Source: Planctomycetota bacterium
GTDB lineage: Bacteria; Planctomycetota; Planctomycetia; Pirellulales; UBA1268
Direction of reading: 5' to 3'
DNA length: 64,000 nt
Assembly: GCA_014238855.1 (NCBI GenBank)
Contig: JABAAH010000012.1
Location: 1 to 64,000 of the forward strand
Positions 1 to 9,098 of the stretch are shown in pieces. The position numbers and the translations under genes are program-made. A model generated the notes under the pieces. The model did not search any database. It saw nothing but the letters and a program-made list of their open reading frames with translations, and had not been told where the DNA came from. Each line of letters opens with the position of its first letter. Positions within the stretch are counted from its first letter, which is position 1.

Positions 1-125
1 TTTAAAAATGACGTAACAATTTTGGTCTTATGCATTATTTCTCAATAGTGCTGACCATTTTTGATAGTTTTTTGTAGGATTTTTCTAGGTCAACATTTTG
101 AGAAAGTTTTTCTTTATTTGTATTG

Positions 126-1775
126 ATGTATGGACTCGTCCCTTACGTGGCAATCGCTGAAATAACGATCCGGTCAGTAGGAACGTTCCACACGGGTTTG
201 TATGACAAGTCAGCGGCTGAAATTCCGACGTATTGTCAGAAGACAAAGCAGGTATTTGTCGTCAATGCTGAATCGGGTCGAGTCGATGTGCTTGGGCTTG
301 GTGATGACGGCAGTTTGACGAAGGTCGGCTCAATCGATGCAGCAGATGATCTGGGAAACGGGATGTCGGCGGTCAACAGCGTGAGTGTTTTTGATGGAAC
401 GCTTGCAGTAGCTGTTGAGGCAGGCGTAATCACAGAAAATGGTCGGGTGGCTTTTTATGACACCGGATCATTGCAATTGAAAAGCTCGGTCGAAGCCGGG
501 GCGTTGCCTGATATGGTGACGTTTACGTCTGATGGGCAGTGGGTTCTTGTAGCAAATGAGGGTGAGCCAAATGAGGATTACACCATCGACCCCGAAGGTA
601 CGGTTACGGTTGTCGATGTTCGTGATGGTTTTGACCAGCTAAACACACGGACGGTGACATTTCGGGATTGGAATGCCGACGGAAAACACGCGAAGCAACT
701 TCCAGAACTGAAAAAACGTGGGCTTCGTATTTTTGGGCAGGTGTCTCAATCAGGTGATCTCAAACAGAAAACACCAGCCACGTTTGCACAAGATGCTGAG
801 CCTGAGTGGATAGCCGTCGATCATGAGAGTCATTTTGCATATGTCTGCCTGCAGGAAGTGAATGCAGTTGCAGAAATTGACATAGCCAAAGCAACAGTTT
901 CTCGCATTATACCTCTGGGGTATAAAAACTTTGGTGAAGCTGACAGTGGAATTGATGCGAGTGACAAAGATGACCGCATCGACATACACCCTCGTTCAGG
1001 ACTCTTTGGCATCTTGCAGCCTGATACAGTTCGAATCTATCAGCAGAATGGCAGGCGTCTGCTGGTAACAGCCAATGAAGGTGATTCACGTGTTCGTCCA
1101 ACGTCAGACGATACAGTTCCAGGGCTTGAAGAGGGTGTCATCTTTCAAGATGAGGCAAGCCTTGAAGATTGGCCTACCGTGGGGACTCCGTTTGAGAAAC
1201 AGACCGCTGATACAGAACTTGGCAGGCTCAAGCTTGTACGAGATTTGGTTGATGATCATCTTGATGAGAAGGGTCGGCCGACTCGACTTTTTGCGTTCGG
1301 TGGTCGATCATTTTCAATACTCGATCTCACAACAGGTGACCTTGTCTTTGATAGCGGTGATGACTTTGAACAGATAACGGCTCAGCATTATCCAGATTTT
1401 TTTAACGTGAGTAACGACTCATTAAAAAAAGAGAAGCGAAGCCGAAGTAAAGGACCAGAGCCAGAAGGACTCGTTCTGGGCACGGTCGGACAGAAGACGT
1501 ATGCATTTGTTGGTCTTGAGCGAATTGGTGGCATCATGGTGTATGACATTACGCGGCCAGAGTCGTCCAAACATGTGGGCTATTTTAATAATCGACGGTT
1601 TGATGTACCTGCTACCCTCGGTGATGGAACAGCAAATCCAGAAGCCGGTGACAGCGGGATTGAAGGATTGATTTTTGTGCCAGCAGAAAAATCATCAACG
1701 TCAACAAATCTTGTTGTTGTTGGCAACGAGACGAGCGGAACAACAACGGTCTGGGAAGTTGTGACAAGTCAGTGA
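126..1775 (+). CDS. choice-of-anchor-I type secreted/surface beta-propeller protein
   Basis: A protein of about 549 residues built of propeller-like segments, with the pattern of the choice-of-anchor I family. Family-like stretches include FVVNAESGRVDVLGL near the start, VANEGEPNEDY near residue 145, and VTANEGDSRVR near residue 315. The C-terminal part has EPEGLVLGTVG and GDSGIEGLIFVP. Family members are usually secreted or surface-bound and lie near phosphatases or other secreted proteins; the substrate is unknown. The N-terminus is unusually short for an exported protein. In-frame TTG at 123 and ATG at 126 are the only early starts after a stop at 99-101, and neither has a clear Shine-Dalgarno. 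The family assignment is fairly firm; role and location are inference. Confidence 0.8.
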   Translation: MYGLVPYVAIAEITIRSVGTFHTGLYDKSAAEIPTYCQKTKQVFVVNAESGRVDVLGLGDDGSLTKVGSIDAADDLGNGMSAVNSVSVFDGTLAVAVEAGVITENGRVAFYDTGSLQLKSSVEAGALPDMVTFTSDGQWVLVANEGEPNEDYTIDPEGTVTVVDVRDGFDQLNTRTVTFRDWNADGKHAKQLPELKKRGLRIFGQVSQSGDLKQKTPATFAQDAEPEWIAVDHESHFAYVCLQEVNAVAEIDIAKATVSRIIPLGYKNFGEADSGIDASDKDDRIDIHPRSGLFGILQPDTVRIYQQNGRRLLVTANEGDSRVRPTSDDTVPGLEEGVIFQDEASLEDWPTVGTPFEKQTADTELGRLKLVRDLVDDHLDEKGRPTRLFAFGGRSFSILDLTTGDLVFDSGDDFEQITAQHYPDFFNVSNDSLKKEKRSRSKGPEPEGLVLGTVGQKTYAFVGLERIGGIMVYDITRPESSKHVGYFNNRRFDVPATLGDGTANPEAGDSGIEGLIFVPAEKSSTSTNLVVVGNETSGTTTVWEVVTSQ

Positions 1776-2001
1776 GCGTGATGCGTCCCACGCAGATACA
1801 TTTTCTACAGGTGTGTAGGAAATGGTCTAACAAAACGTGCAGAAATCAGGCATTCGGAGCACGTCATGGCACGAAATGCTGTTTTGCAAAAGAAATGACG
1901 ATATAGTTAAGTAGGTATCCGCCGATCGACCATTGCAGGTCCGCACCAGAACATTGTGTAGTTATCTGGTGGCGAAGCGGTTGTTTCCATGGAGTGATCC
2001 T

Positions 2002-4479
2002 GTGGTTCACAACTTTGCAGGCTGGTGGTCGGTAGTCCCCAGTCGTTCCATCTTTGTTGGGTTTATACTTTCGTTGATTGCGTGGTCTTCGCTCTCGGCA
2101 GTACCAGCGATTTCGGCCGATCCGCTTTCATTTACCTGTGACATCAAAGGTCTTCTTTCGAATCGCTGTATCCGATGCCATGGTCCAGATGCCGAGGCTC
2201 GTCACGGTGGCGGTGAAGATGGGTTGCGGCTCGATACATTTGATGGTGCAACTGAAGACCTTCGTGGGTATGCAGCGATTGTGCCTGGAGATGCTGACAA
2301 GAGTGAATTAATCATTCGTGTTACAGCAAAAGATACTGATCTTGTTATGCCTCCGCCAGAAGCCGGCGAGACGCTCTCTGCTGATGAAGTGACATTACTT
2401 CGACGATGGATCAATGGTGGTGCAGAGTACGAACCACATTGGTCATACACTCGCATCAGTCGTCCGATGATTCCAATGGTCTCTGATCTGTCTTGGCCGC
2501 GAAATCAAATCGATCGGTTCATCCTTGCAAAGCTTGAAGCAGAAGATCTTGAACCAAGCCAAGAAGCTGACCGAATGACGCTGTCTCGTCGACTTGCTCT
2601 TGATTTAACTGGTCTGCCGATAGCTCCGGAGCAAGTCGATAAATTTGTGGCAGATGTATCCACGGATGCATTTAAAAAGTTTGTTGATACGTTGCTTTCT
2701 CATCCGGGTTACGGTGAGCATATGGCTCGCAGCTGGCTTGACCTTGCTCGGTATGCTGACAGCGCTGGGTATGCAGATGACCCACCACGGACAATATGGC
2801 CCTACCGAGATTGGGTTATTCGTGCTTTTGATACAAACATGCCCTTCGATGATTTTACAGTTAAACAATTAGCAGGAGACCTCCTGCTAGATACGTTACC
2901 TGACAACCAGATTGCCACCGCCTTTCACAGAAATACGTTGACAAATAATGAGGGTGGAACAATTGATGAAGAATTCCGTTCAGTAGCTGTCGTCGATAGA
3001 GTGAATACGACACTGAGTACATGGATGGGCACGACAATCGCCTGTGCACAATGTCATGATCACAAATATGATCCTCTTTCTCAACAAGATTTTTTTGGTC
3101 TCTATGCAATTTTTAATAATACCGCTGATGCGGATCGAAAAGACGAATCTCCACTTGTTTCGATACCGTGGGAGCCAGTGGATGCCAAACGTAGGCCATT
3201 GGAAAAAGAGTTAGCTGCCATACTTAAGGCGGTGCCTGAGATGAAGAAGATCACTCCTAAAAAGCAAGTTCAACCACGAGGAGAGCCACCAGAGTTACGA
3301 CCACTTCGCAAACATGTAGACGCACTGCGAAGAAGAATTGCCGGCGTGAAAGCAGTGACGGTGCCTGTTATGGAAGAGCTTCAGGATGATAAGCGGCGGG
3401 TAACGAAATTACAGTATCGAGGTAACTGGCAAGACCTCGGTCCAGTCATCGAAGAGCATATCCCTGCTGTTTTTCGACAACCAGAACTTGCTGATGGGCA
3501 AAGAGTTGGTCGCCTTAAGCTGGCAGAATGGCTCGTCGATCAAGAAAATCCACTCACAGCTCGGGTGATTGTGAATCGATTGTGGGAACAGATTTTTGGC
3601 ATCGGCATTGTGTCAACAAGTGAAGAGTTTGGGAGTCAAGGTGAATTACCAAGCCATCCAGAACTGCTTGATTGGCTGGCATGCGAATTCATTGATAGTG
3701 GTTGGGATATTCAAGCAATACAACGATTGATCGTTACAAGCGCTACCTACAGGCAGTCATCGAAGCCAACTCCGGAACTGCTGGAGCACGATCCAGAAAA
3801 TCGTCTGCTTGCTTGTGGTCCTCGCGTTAGGCTTTCAGCTGAAGTGATACGCGATCAGGCGCTTGCAGCAGCAGGACTACTTTCTTTGAAGAAAGGAGGC
3901 CCTAGTGTCCATCCACCTCAGCCAGATCTGGGGTTAAAAGCAGCATTTGGAGCCGGTATTGATTGGAAGACGAGTGCGGGTGAAGACCGGTATCGGCGCG
4001 CAATTTACACAACATGGCGGCGGAGTAATCCATACCCTTCAATGGCTACCTTCGATGCACCCAATCGTGAAGTCTGTACGATCCGTCGGCCTCGAACGAA
4101 TACACCACTACAAGCACTTGTCACGTTAAATGACCCAGTTTTTGTTGAAGCTGCACAGGCTCTTGCAAGGCGTATCATTCTTGAAAGTGAGGCAAATGCA
4201 GAAGCTCAAGCCACTCGAGGTTTTCGTTTGGTTTTGACACGAGAACCACGTCCAAATGAAGTAGAGCGTTTAGTCAAACTCTATGAGGAGACGCATACTC
4301 AGTACATGACACAACCCGGTGCCGCGATGGCCATGGCAACGAAACCACGAGGCCTACTGCCAGAAGAGATTCTGAAGCATTTTGATGGGAATATGAATGA
4401 AGCTCATATACATCTGGCCGCATGGACAGTTGTAGGAAATGTATTATTGAATCTTGATGAGACATTTATGTGTCCTTAG
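2002..4479 (+). CDS. PSCyt1/PSCyt2/PSD1 (DUF1549-DUF1553) haem-binding planctomycete protein
   Basis: A planctomycete-type secreted cytochrome-domain protein. A hydrophobic export segment is followed by a PSCyt1 haem motif CIRCH and then MPPP. The PSCyt2/DUF1549 region (WPRNQIDRFILAKLE onward) carries a second motif, CAQCHDHKYDP. The C-terminal DUF1553/PSD1 region begins at GRLKLAEWLVD and includes NRLWEQIFGIGIV and TNTPLQALVTLNDP. The frame is open from a TTG at 1933 and has no in-frame ATG. I prefer GTG 2002 because GGAG lies 7 bases upstream (1991-1994) and a signal peptide follows directly. Only 10 bases separate its stop from the DUF1501 gene, so the two are surely cotranscribed. Such pairs are very common in planctomycetes. 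The biochemical role is not established; extracytoplasmic redox or polymer degradation is the usual guess. Confidence 0.9.
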   Translation: MVHNFAGWWSVVPSRSIFVGFILSLIAWSSLSAVPAISADPLSFTCDIKGLLSNRCIRCHGPDAEARHGGGEDGLRLDTFDGATEDLRGYAAIVPGDADKSELIIRVTAKDTDLVMPPPEAGETLSADEVTLLRRWINGGAEYEPHWSYTRISRPMIPMVSDLSWPRNQIDRFILAKLEAEDLEPSQEADRMTLSRRLALDLTGLPIAPEQVDKFVADVSTDAFKKFVDTLLSHPGYGEHMARSWLDLARYADSAGYADDPPRTIWPYRDWVIRAFDTNMPFDDFTVKQLAGDLLLDTLPDNQIATAFHRNTLTNNEGGTIDEEFRSVAVVDRVNTTLSTWMGTTIACAQCHDHKYDPLSQQDFFGLYAIFNNTADADRKDESPLVSIPWEPVDAKRRPLEKELAAILKAVPEMKKITPKKQVQPRGEPPELRPLRKHVDALRRRIAGVKAVTVPVMEELQDDKRRVTKLQYRGNWQDLGPVIEEHIPAVFRQPELADGQRVGRLKLAEWLVDQENPLTARVIVNRLWEQIFGIGIVSTSEEFGSQGELPSHPELLDWLACEFIDSGWDIQAIQRLIVTSATYRQSSKPTPELLEHDPENRLLACGPRVRLSAEVIRDQALAAAGLLSLKKGGPSVHPPQPDLGLKAAFGAGIDWKTSAGEDRYRRAIYTTWRRSNPYPSMATFDAPNREVCTIRRPRTNTPLQALVTLNDPVFVEAAQALARRIILESEANAEAQATRGFRLVLTREPRPNEVERLVKLYEETHTQYMTQPGAAMAMATKPRGLLPEEILKHFDGNMNEAHIHLAAWTVVGNVLLNLDETFMCP

Positions 4480-4489
4480 GAAGATAGCG

Positions 4490-5947
4490 ATGAATCCATG
4501 TGTTGAACACAAACTGCTTGCCACTCGTCGTCATCTTTTAGGAAGTATGGCTGGTGGCATTGGTGCAGCCGCACTTACTGATTTGTTATGGAGTGGTGCA
4601 CATGCAGCGTCGCCGATACCTTCTATTTCCGATCCGCTTGCAATACGTCCCCCTCACTTTGCACCGCGTGCAAAACGGATGATTGTGATTCATCTCACGG
4701 GCTCTCCACCACATCTTGATATGTATGACCACAAGCCACAGTTGGTTAAAAGAGATGGTGAGGAGTGTCCAGCAGAGACAATAGCAGGAAAAAAGTTTGC
4801 ATTTACGAGTGGAACGCCAAAATTACTAGGCACACGAAGAAAATGGAAACGGTGTGGTCAGAGCGGCATGGAACTCTCAGATGCGATACCAAATTTACAT
4901 CGTGTGGCGGACAAACTATGTCTCGTGAAAAGCATGCACACTGATCAGTTTAATCATGCACCAGCCGAATTAATGGTCTACACAGGGAGTCCACGAGCGG
5001 GTCGCCCGAGCCTTGGAAGTTGGGTTACGTACGGTCTCGGTAGTGAGAATGCAAACCTACCCGGTTTTGTTGTCTTGATATCTTCAGGTGTTCAGCCCAA
5101 TGGTGGTACAAGTAGCTTTGGGTCAGGTTTTCTGCCAAGTGTGTACCAAGGAGTTCAGTGCCGATCAAAAGGTGACCCGGTACTGTATGTATCAAACCCA
5201 GAGGGTATGGATCGGAAGTTACGTCGAAAAAGTCTTGATGCCCTGAACGATTTGAATCAGATGCAGGCTCAGGAACTTGGAAACCCTGAAACTCTCACCC
5301 GGATTGCACAATATGAATTGGCATATCGTATGCAAACAAGTGTGCCTGCGGTCATGGATATTTCACAAGAACCGAAGCATATTATTGATGCCTACGGTGC
5401 AGAGCCCGGTGGATCAAGTCTTGCCAACAACTGTCTTTTGGCAAGACGACTTGTTGAGGAAGGCGTACGATTTGTACATTTATTTGATTGGGGATGGGAC
5501 TTTCATGGAACGAACCCGCAGCAAGATATTCGGGATGGATTGACCAAAAAAGGTGCAACCTTTGATAAACCAGCCGCTGCTCTTATAGAAGATCTTGATC
5601 AAAGGGGTTTATTGGACGACACACTCGTTCTCTGTACTGGTGAGTTTGGTCGAACACCATTTCGTGAGGGGCGAACGTCTGGTGGTGGTGTGCTGGGACG
5701 GGACCACTATCCCGATTGCTATTCGATATGGATGGCAGGTGGTGGCGTCAAAGGAGGACTCACGTATGGGGCCAGTGATGAACTTGGTTTTCAAGTTGCT
5801 GAAAATCCAGTTCATATTCATGATCTGCAAGCTACGATTCTCTATCAACTTGGGTTTGATCACACAAAACTGACCCATCGTTTTCAGGGTCGTGATTTTC
5901 GGCTCACAGATGTATACGGTGAAGTTGTTCGGGAGCTACTATCGTAA
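4490..5947 (+). CDS. DUF1501 family Tat-exported protein
   Basis: DUF1501 proteins are alkaline-phosphatase/sulfatase-fold relatives exported by the Tat pathway in planctomycetes. The twin-arginine motif TRRHLLG lies near residues 13-19, followed by a hydrophobic stretch and an alanine-rich cleavage region (GAHAA). Family landmarks are HLTGSPPHLDMYDHKP, LCTGEFGRTPF, GRDHYPDCYSIWMAGGG and the C-terminal HRFQGRDFRLTDVYG. The frame is open from a TTG at 4454, inside the upstream gene. ATG 4490 is chosen because an AGGA lies just upstream and the Tat signal starts there. It forms a two-gene operon with the preceding PSD1 gene. Substrate unknown. Confidence 0.92.
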   Translation: MNPCVEHKLLATRRHLLGSMAGGIGAAALTDLLWSGAHAASPIPSISDPLAIRPPHFAPRAKRMIVIHLTGSPPHLDMYDHKPQLVKRDGEECPAETIAGKKFAFTSGTPKLLGTRRKWKRCGQSGMELSDAIPNLHRVADKLCLVKSMHTDQFNHAPAELMVYTGSPRAGRPSLGSWVTYGLGSENANLPGFVVLISSGVQPNGGTSSFGSGFLPSVYQGVQCRSKGDPVLYVSNPEGMDRKLRRKSLDALNDLNQMQAQELGNPETLTRIAQYELAYRMQTSVPAVMDISQEPKHIIDAYGAEPGGSSLANNCLLARRLVEEGVRFVHLFDWGWDFHGTNPQQDIRDGLTKKGATFDKPAAALIEDLDQRGLLDDTLVLCTGEFGRTPFREGRTSGGGVLGRDHYPDCYSIWMAGGGVKGGLTYGASDELGFQVAENPVHIHDLQATILYQLGFDHTKLTHRFQGRDFRLTDVYGEVVRELLS

Positions 5948-6171
5948 TACCGTTGTATTTCAGCGGATTTCATAAAATCCGATAGTCACATCTTTGATTT
6001 TGAATACGATACAAAGAATAGGTATCGTGCATGCCTTTCCGGTTATATTTTCTGTAGCCAACGGCCGGTTATGCCATGAAGAAATAAAAACATCAGCTCG
6101 TAACCAAAGTTGATGGATAGCAGGTATGGTGAATGCATCGTCCATAATCTATATATAAATCAGGAGTGCCA

Positions 6172-7536
6172 ATGACTGCGGTGACTATTGTCTGGTTTCG
6201 GCATGATCTTCGGTTAGATGACAACCCAGCTTTTATCGAGGCATGCCGCCGCGGCAGTGTTCTCCCGGTCTTCATCTGGGCTCCAGAAGAAGAGGCTCCG
6301 TGGGAGCCAGGATCAGCTTCCCGTTGGTGGCTTCATCAATCGCTAGAGAAACTTTCAGAGAAACTCGCGCAGGTAGGCTGTCCTCTTGTGATTCGTCGAG
6401 GCCCGACACTAAGGGCTCTTCAGCAGCTGGTGCAAGAGGTTCATGCAACGCATGTTGTCTGGAACCGACGATACGAACCTGCTGTTATTGAGCGTGATAC
6501 CACGATCAAGAAAACGCTTTCTAAAGACGGCCTTCATGCTGAGAGTTTTGGTGGCAGCCTTCTGTGTGAGCCAGCACATATTGCAACAAAGCAAGGTAAT
6601 CCGTATCAGGTTTTCACACCTTTCTGGAGAGCGCTACTCGCGCGAGATGAGCCGGCTGAACCAATTGCTGCACCAAGAAAAGTGAAGCCCGTTGCTATGA
6701 AAAGTGTGAAGACGCTGTCACTGGATGCATTAAATCTTCTTCCAGAACACGATTGGTCTGAAGTTATGAACACGTCGTGGAGTCCAGGTGAAGCAGGTGG
6801 AAAAAAACTTCTGAAGTCTTTTCTTAATAAAGGACTCGATTCGTATGACGATGGGCGAAATCGCCCCGATCAACAAGGGACCAGCAGTCTTTCACCGCAT
6901 TTGCACTTTGGTGAAATTTCACCACGACGGGTCTGGCACGCTGTGCGAGAGGCCACCGGAGGGAAGCCAGCGAAAAGTATAGTTGGCAGTCCTGAAGTGT
7001 ATCTTCGAGAAATTGGTTGGCGCGAGTTTGCAAACCATCTTCTGTATCACTTTCCTCACACGCCAAATGAACCACTACGCAAAGACTATAACCGTTTTCC
7101 GTGGGTGGATGATCCTGTTGGTCTTCGGGCTTGGCAGAAAGGGCGTACAGGATTTCCTATCGTTGACGCGGGGATGCAACAACTATGGAGGACAGGGTGG
7201 ATGCATAATCGTGTGAGAATGATTGTTGCGAGTTTTCTTGTAAAGGATTTACGGATTACATGGCTTGAAGGTGCACGTTGGTTTTGGGATACGCTTGTCG
7301 ATGCAGACCTTGCTGCGAACACGCTTGGCTGGCAATGGGCTGCTGGGTGTGGGGCAGATGCAGCTCCGTATTTTCGAATTTTTAATCCAACGAGCCAACA
7401 GCAGAAGTTTGACCCTCAGGAAGAATATATAAATCACTGGGTTGTTCGGGATGACACGTACCCAGAACCGATCGTCGACCATGCAGAAGCCCGCAAACAG
7501 GCACTGAGTGCGCTGAAGCAGGTTACTGGAAAGTAG
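6172..7536 (+). CDS. phr: class I-type deoxyribodipyrimidine photolyase
   Basis: A flavoprotein that repairs UV-induced pyrimidine dimers using light. The N-terminal Rossmann-like antenna domain opens with TIVWFRHDLRLDDNPA. The helical FAD domain begins near SSLSPHLHFGEISPRRVW. The core signature runs from WMHNRVRMIVASFL (about residue 341) through DADLAANTLGWQWAAGCG to APYFRIFNP, with the tryptophans and asparagine expected of CPD photolyases. At 454 residues it has the usual size. ATG 6172 is preferred over GTG 6166 because AGGAG at 6162-6166 is correctly spaced from it. The gene stands alone: 224 bases from the DUF1501 gene and 215 from the next gene. CPD specificity, as opposed to (6-4), is inferred from the core motif. 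Confidence 0.93.
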   Translation: MTAVTIVWFRHDLRLDDNPAFIEACRRGSVLPVFIWAPEEEAPWEPGSASRWWLHQSLEKLSEKLAQVGCPLVIRRGPTLRALQQLVQEVHATHVVWNRRYEPAVIERDTTIKKTLSKDGLHAESFGGSLLCEPAHIATKQGNPYQVFTPFWRALLARDEPAEPIAAPRKVKPVAMKSVKTLSLDALNLLPEHDWSEVMNTSWSPGEAGGKKLLKSFLNKGLDSYDDGRNRPDQQGTSSLSPHLHFGEISPRRVWHAVREATGGKPAKSIVGSPEVYLREIGWREFANHLLYHFPHTPNEPLRKDYNRFPWVDDPVGLRAWQKGRTGFPIVDAGMQQLWRTGWMHNRVRMIVASFLVKDLRITWLEGARWFWDTLVDADLAANTLGWQWAAGCGADAAPYFRIFNPTSQQQKFDPQEEYINHWVVRDDTYPEPIVDHAEARKQALSALKQVTGK

Positions 7537-7751
7537 GCCAGTAAATCTTTCCATCATTGCGACGTAACAAAACTTCTGCAAAGACAAATAAAGAGTCATG
7601 AGAATGTTCAGTATTTGTCCTAAGCATGCGTATGGAGCATGTTTTTTGAAGTAAATGCTTGCTTCTGAGCGAGTTGTAGGTTGAGGCTACTCAACGTCGT
7701 TCAAGGCATTCTTCTCTATCTGAACACCACTGAGTTGTCGGTAAACCCACT

Positions 7752-8822
7752 ATGAAAAGTGATTACAAGATGCACTATTCAGAAAATACATTGGTTAGTT
7801 TCGAAGTACTCGAACCAAAACTACCACTAACCGGTAGTCCCGGAATTTCACGAGGAGATATCACAGCGACTGAGGTCGTGATGATCAATAAAGATGTTGT
7901 TGGTCCAGCGCCAATAACGTTTGAAAAAGCTGACTTTTTTAATAACAATATCCCTAGTTTTATTGTTGCTCATGTTGCTCATGTTGCTCATGTTGCTCAT
8001 GGTGTTGTTGAGAAGTATGACGAGGTAACAGATTCCTGGAAAAATATTTCAGCTGTTCCTACCACGTCACACCCGCGCGAACTAATAAGGCTTATGAAGT
8101 TAAGACTTATCGAAGCTGATGATGAGATCCGTTGGCGAACGGAAAGCTTTCATGACATGCGAGAGGCTTTCACGGTTATTGGGTGGAACAACGGCGACGA
8201 AGTTGTTGAGGAAGCTCCCAATTATCAAGGGACGAATGAAGAAGAGTGGCCGAATTATGTTCCCGACCCAAAGCTAGGTTTTGGACAGCTTAATAATCTT
8301 GTTGTGCAACTAGCTAACAGTACGACTAACTTTGGCAGCAGCTTTGATCCTGCGTGGCTTTCATCGTTACCATCTGGTTCAAAAGTTGAACCAACATATT
8401 TTTATCCAGTCACAACAATTAATGGGCAGACGCTCCCCTGTGAAATGAAGCCTTTGCAGAATGTTATAGATCTGGTGCCATCAGGCTATATTGATTCCTT
8501 CGGGAGAGAAGTGGTTATCCATAGAGGTATTCGAGAAGCTGGAACACGAGTAGGTATTCATATTCACGAATATGGTGGATACACACTCGTTCTCTCTGGA
8601 ACGATCACAGATTATGTTGAAGGAATGGACCCCATGGTCCACGGGCCTGGTGATTGGTACTACATGCCTCCGAACACTCCGATGTCGGCGGCAAACAATG
8701 ATGAGTCTGAAGACGCAGAACTCATTGATATTTTCATTGTTCCACCGGGACAACCAGAGATTACGATTATCGAACCGGGTTGGCCGACTTCTGATGCTGA
8801 TGGTGTGTCGGACGATCAGTAA
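7752..8822 (+). CDS. hypothetical protein with LEPK-type N-terminus and C-terminal cupin domain
   Basis: I do not recognise a named family for the whole 356-residue protein. The N-terminus SFEVLEPKLPLTGSPGI resembles the LEPR/LEDR-LLTG motif that opens many large planctomycete exported proteins. The C-terminal 100 residues form a cupin: GIHIHEYGGYTLVLSG supplies a likely HxH metal pair and HGPGDWYYMPPNTPM the second cupin motif. Between them is a low-complexity HVA repeat from four 9-bp units at 7965-8000. No classical hydrophobic signal peptide is visible. The protein is acidic in its C-terminal third and ends SDADGVSDDQ, which hints at a lost or very short calcium-binding tail. It lies upstream of the TRAP genes, but the 276-base gap makes cotranscription uncertain. 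Function unknown. Confidence 0.75.
   Translation: MKSDYKMHYSENTLVSFEVLEPKLPLTGSPGISRGDITATEVVMINKDVVGPAPITFEKADFFNNNIPSFIVAHVAHVAHVAHGVVEKYDEVTDSWKNISAVPTTSHPRELIRLMKLRLIEADDEIRWRTESFHDMREAFTVIGWNNGDEVVEEAPNYQGTNEEEWPNYVPDPKLGFGQLNNLVVQLANSTTNFGSSFDPAWLSSLPSGSKVEPTYFYPVTTINGQTLPCEMKPLQNVIDLVPSGYIDSFGREVVIHRGIREAGTRVGIHIHEYGGYTLVLSGTITDYVEGMDPMVHGPGDWYYMPPNTPMSAANNDESEDAELIDIFIVPPGQPEITIIEPGWPTSDADGVSDDQ
7965..8000 (+). repeat. four tandem 9-bp units (GTTGCTCAT) inside a coding region
   Basis: Four perfect consecutive copies of GTTGCTCAT, encoding HVAHVAHVAHVAH-like residues within the cupin-tailed protein. The unit is a multiple of three, so copy-number change would keep the frame. Confidence 0.95.
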
Positions 8823-9098
8823 GGAAAATCTTGAATTTCTCTACATTGTAGAGAACCCATAAGCCTAAGGTTCTGGCATTTAATATCTACGCAGAGGTGC
8901 GTACTCGGACTCATTGGTGGGCGATATTGAACTCAATGACACACAGAAAAATTAGGTATGATCGTAAAAATATGGAATGCTAATAGGTGTTTCTTTTTTG
9001 CTCTCATGCATCAAAATAATGGATGTTAAAAAGTGTGGTGAAACAACATGTATGAATTTCAATTGTTTCATACGATAGATACTCCGTAGAATACGACG

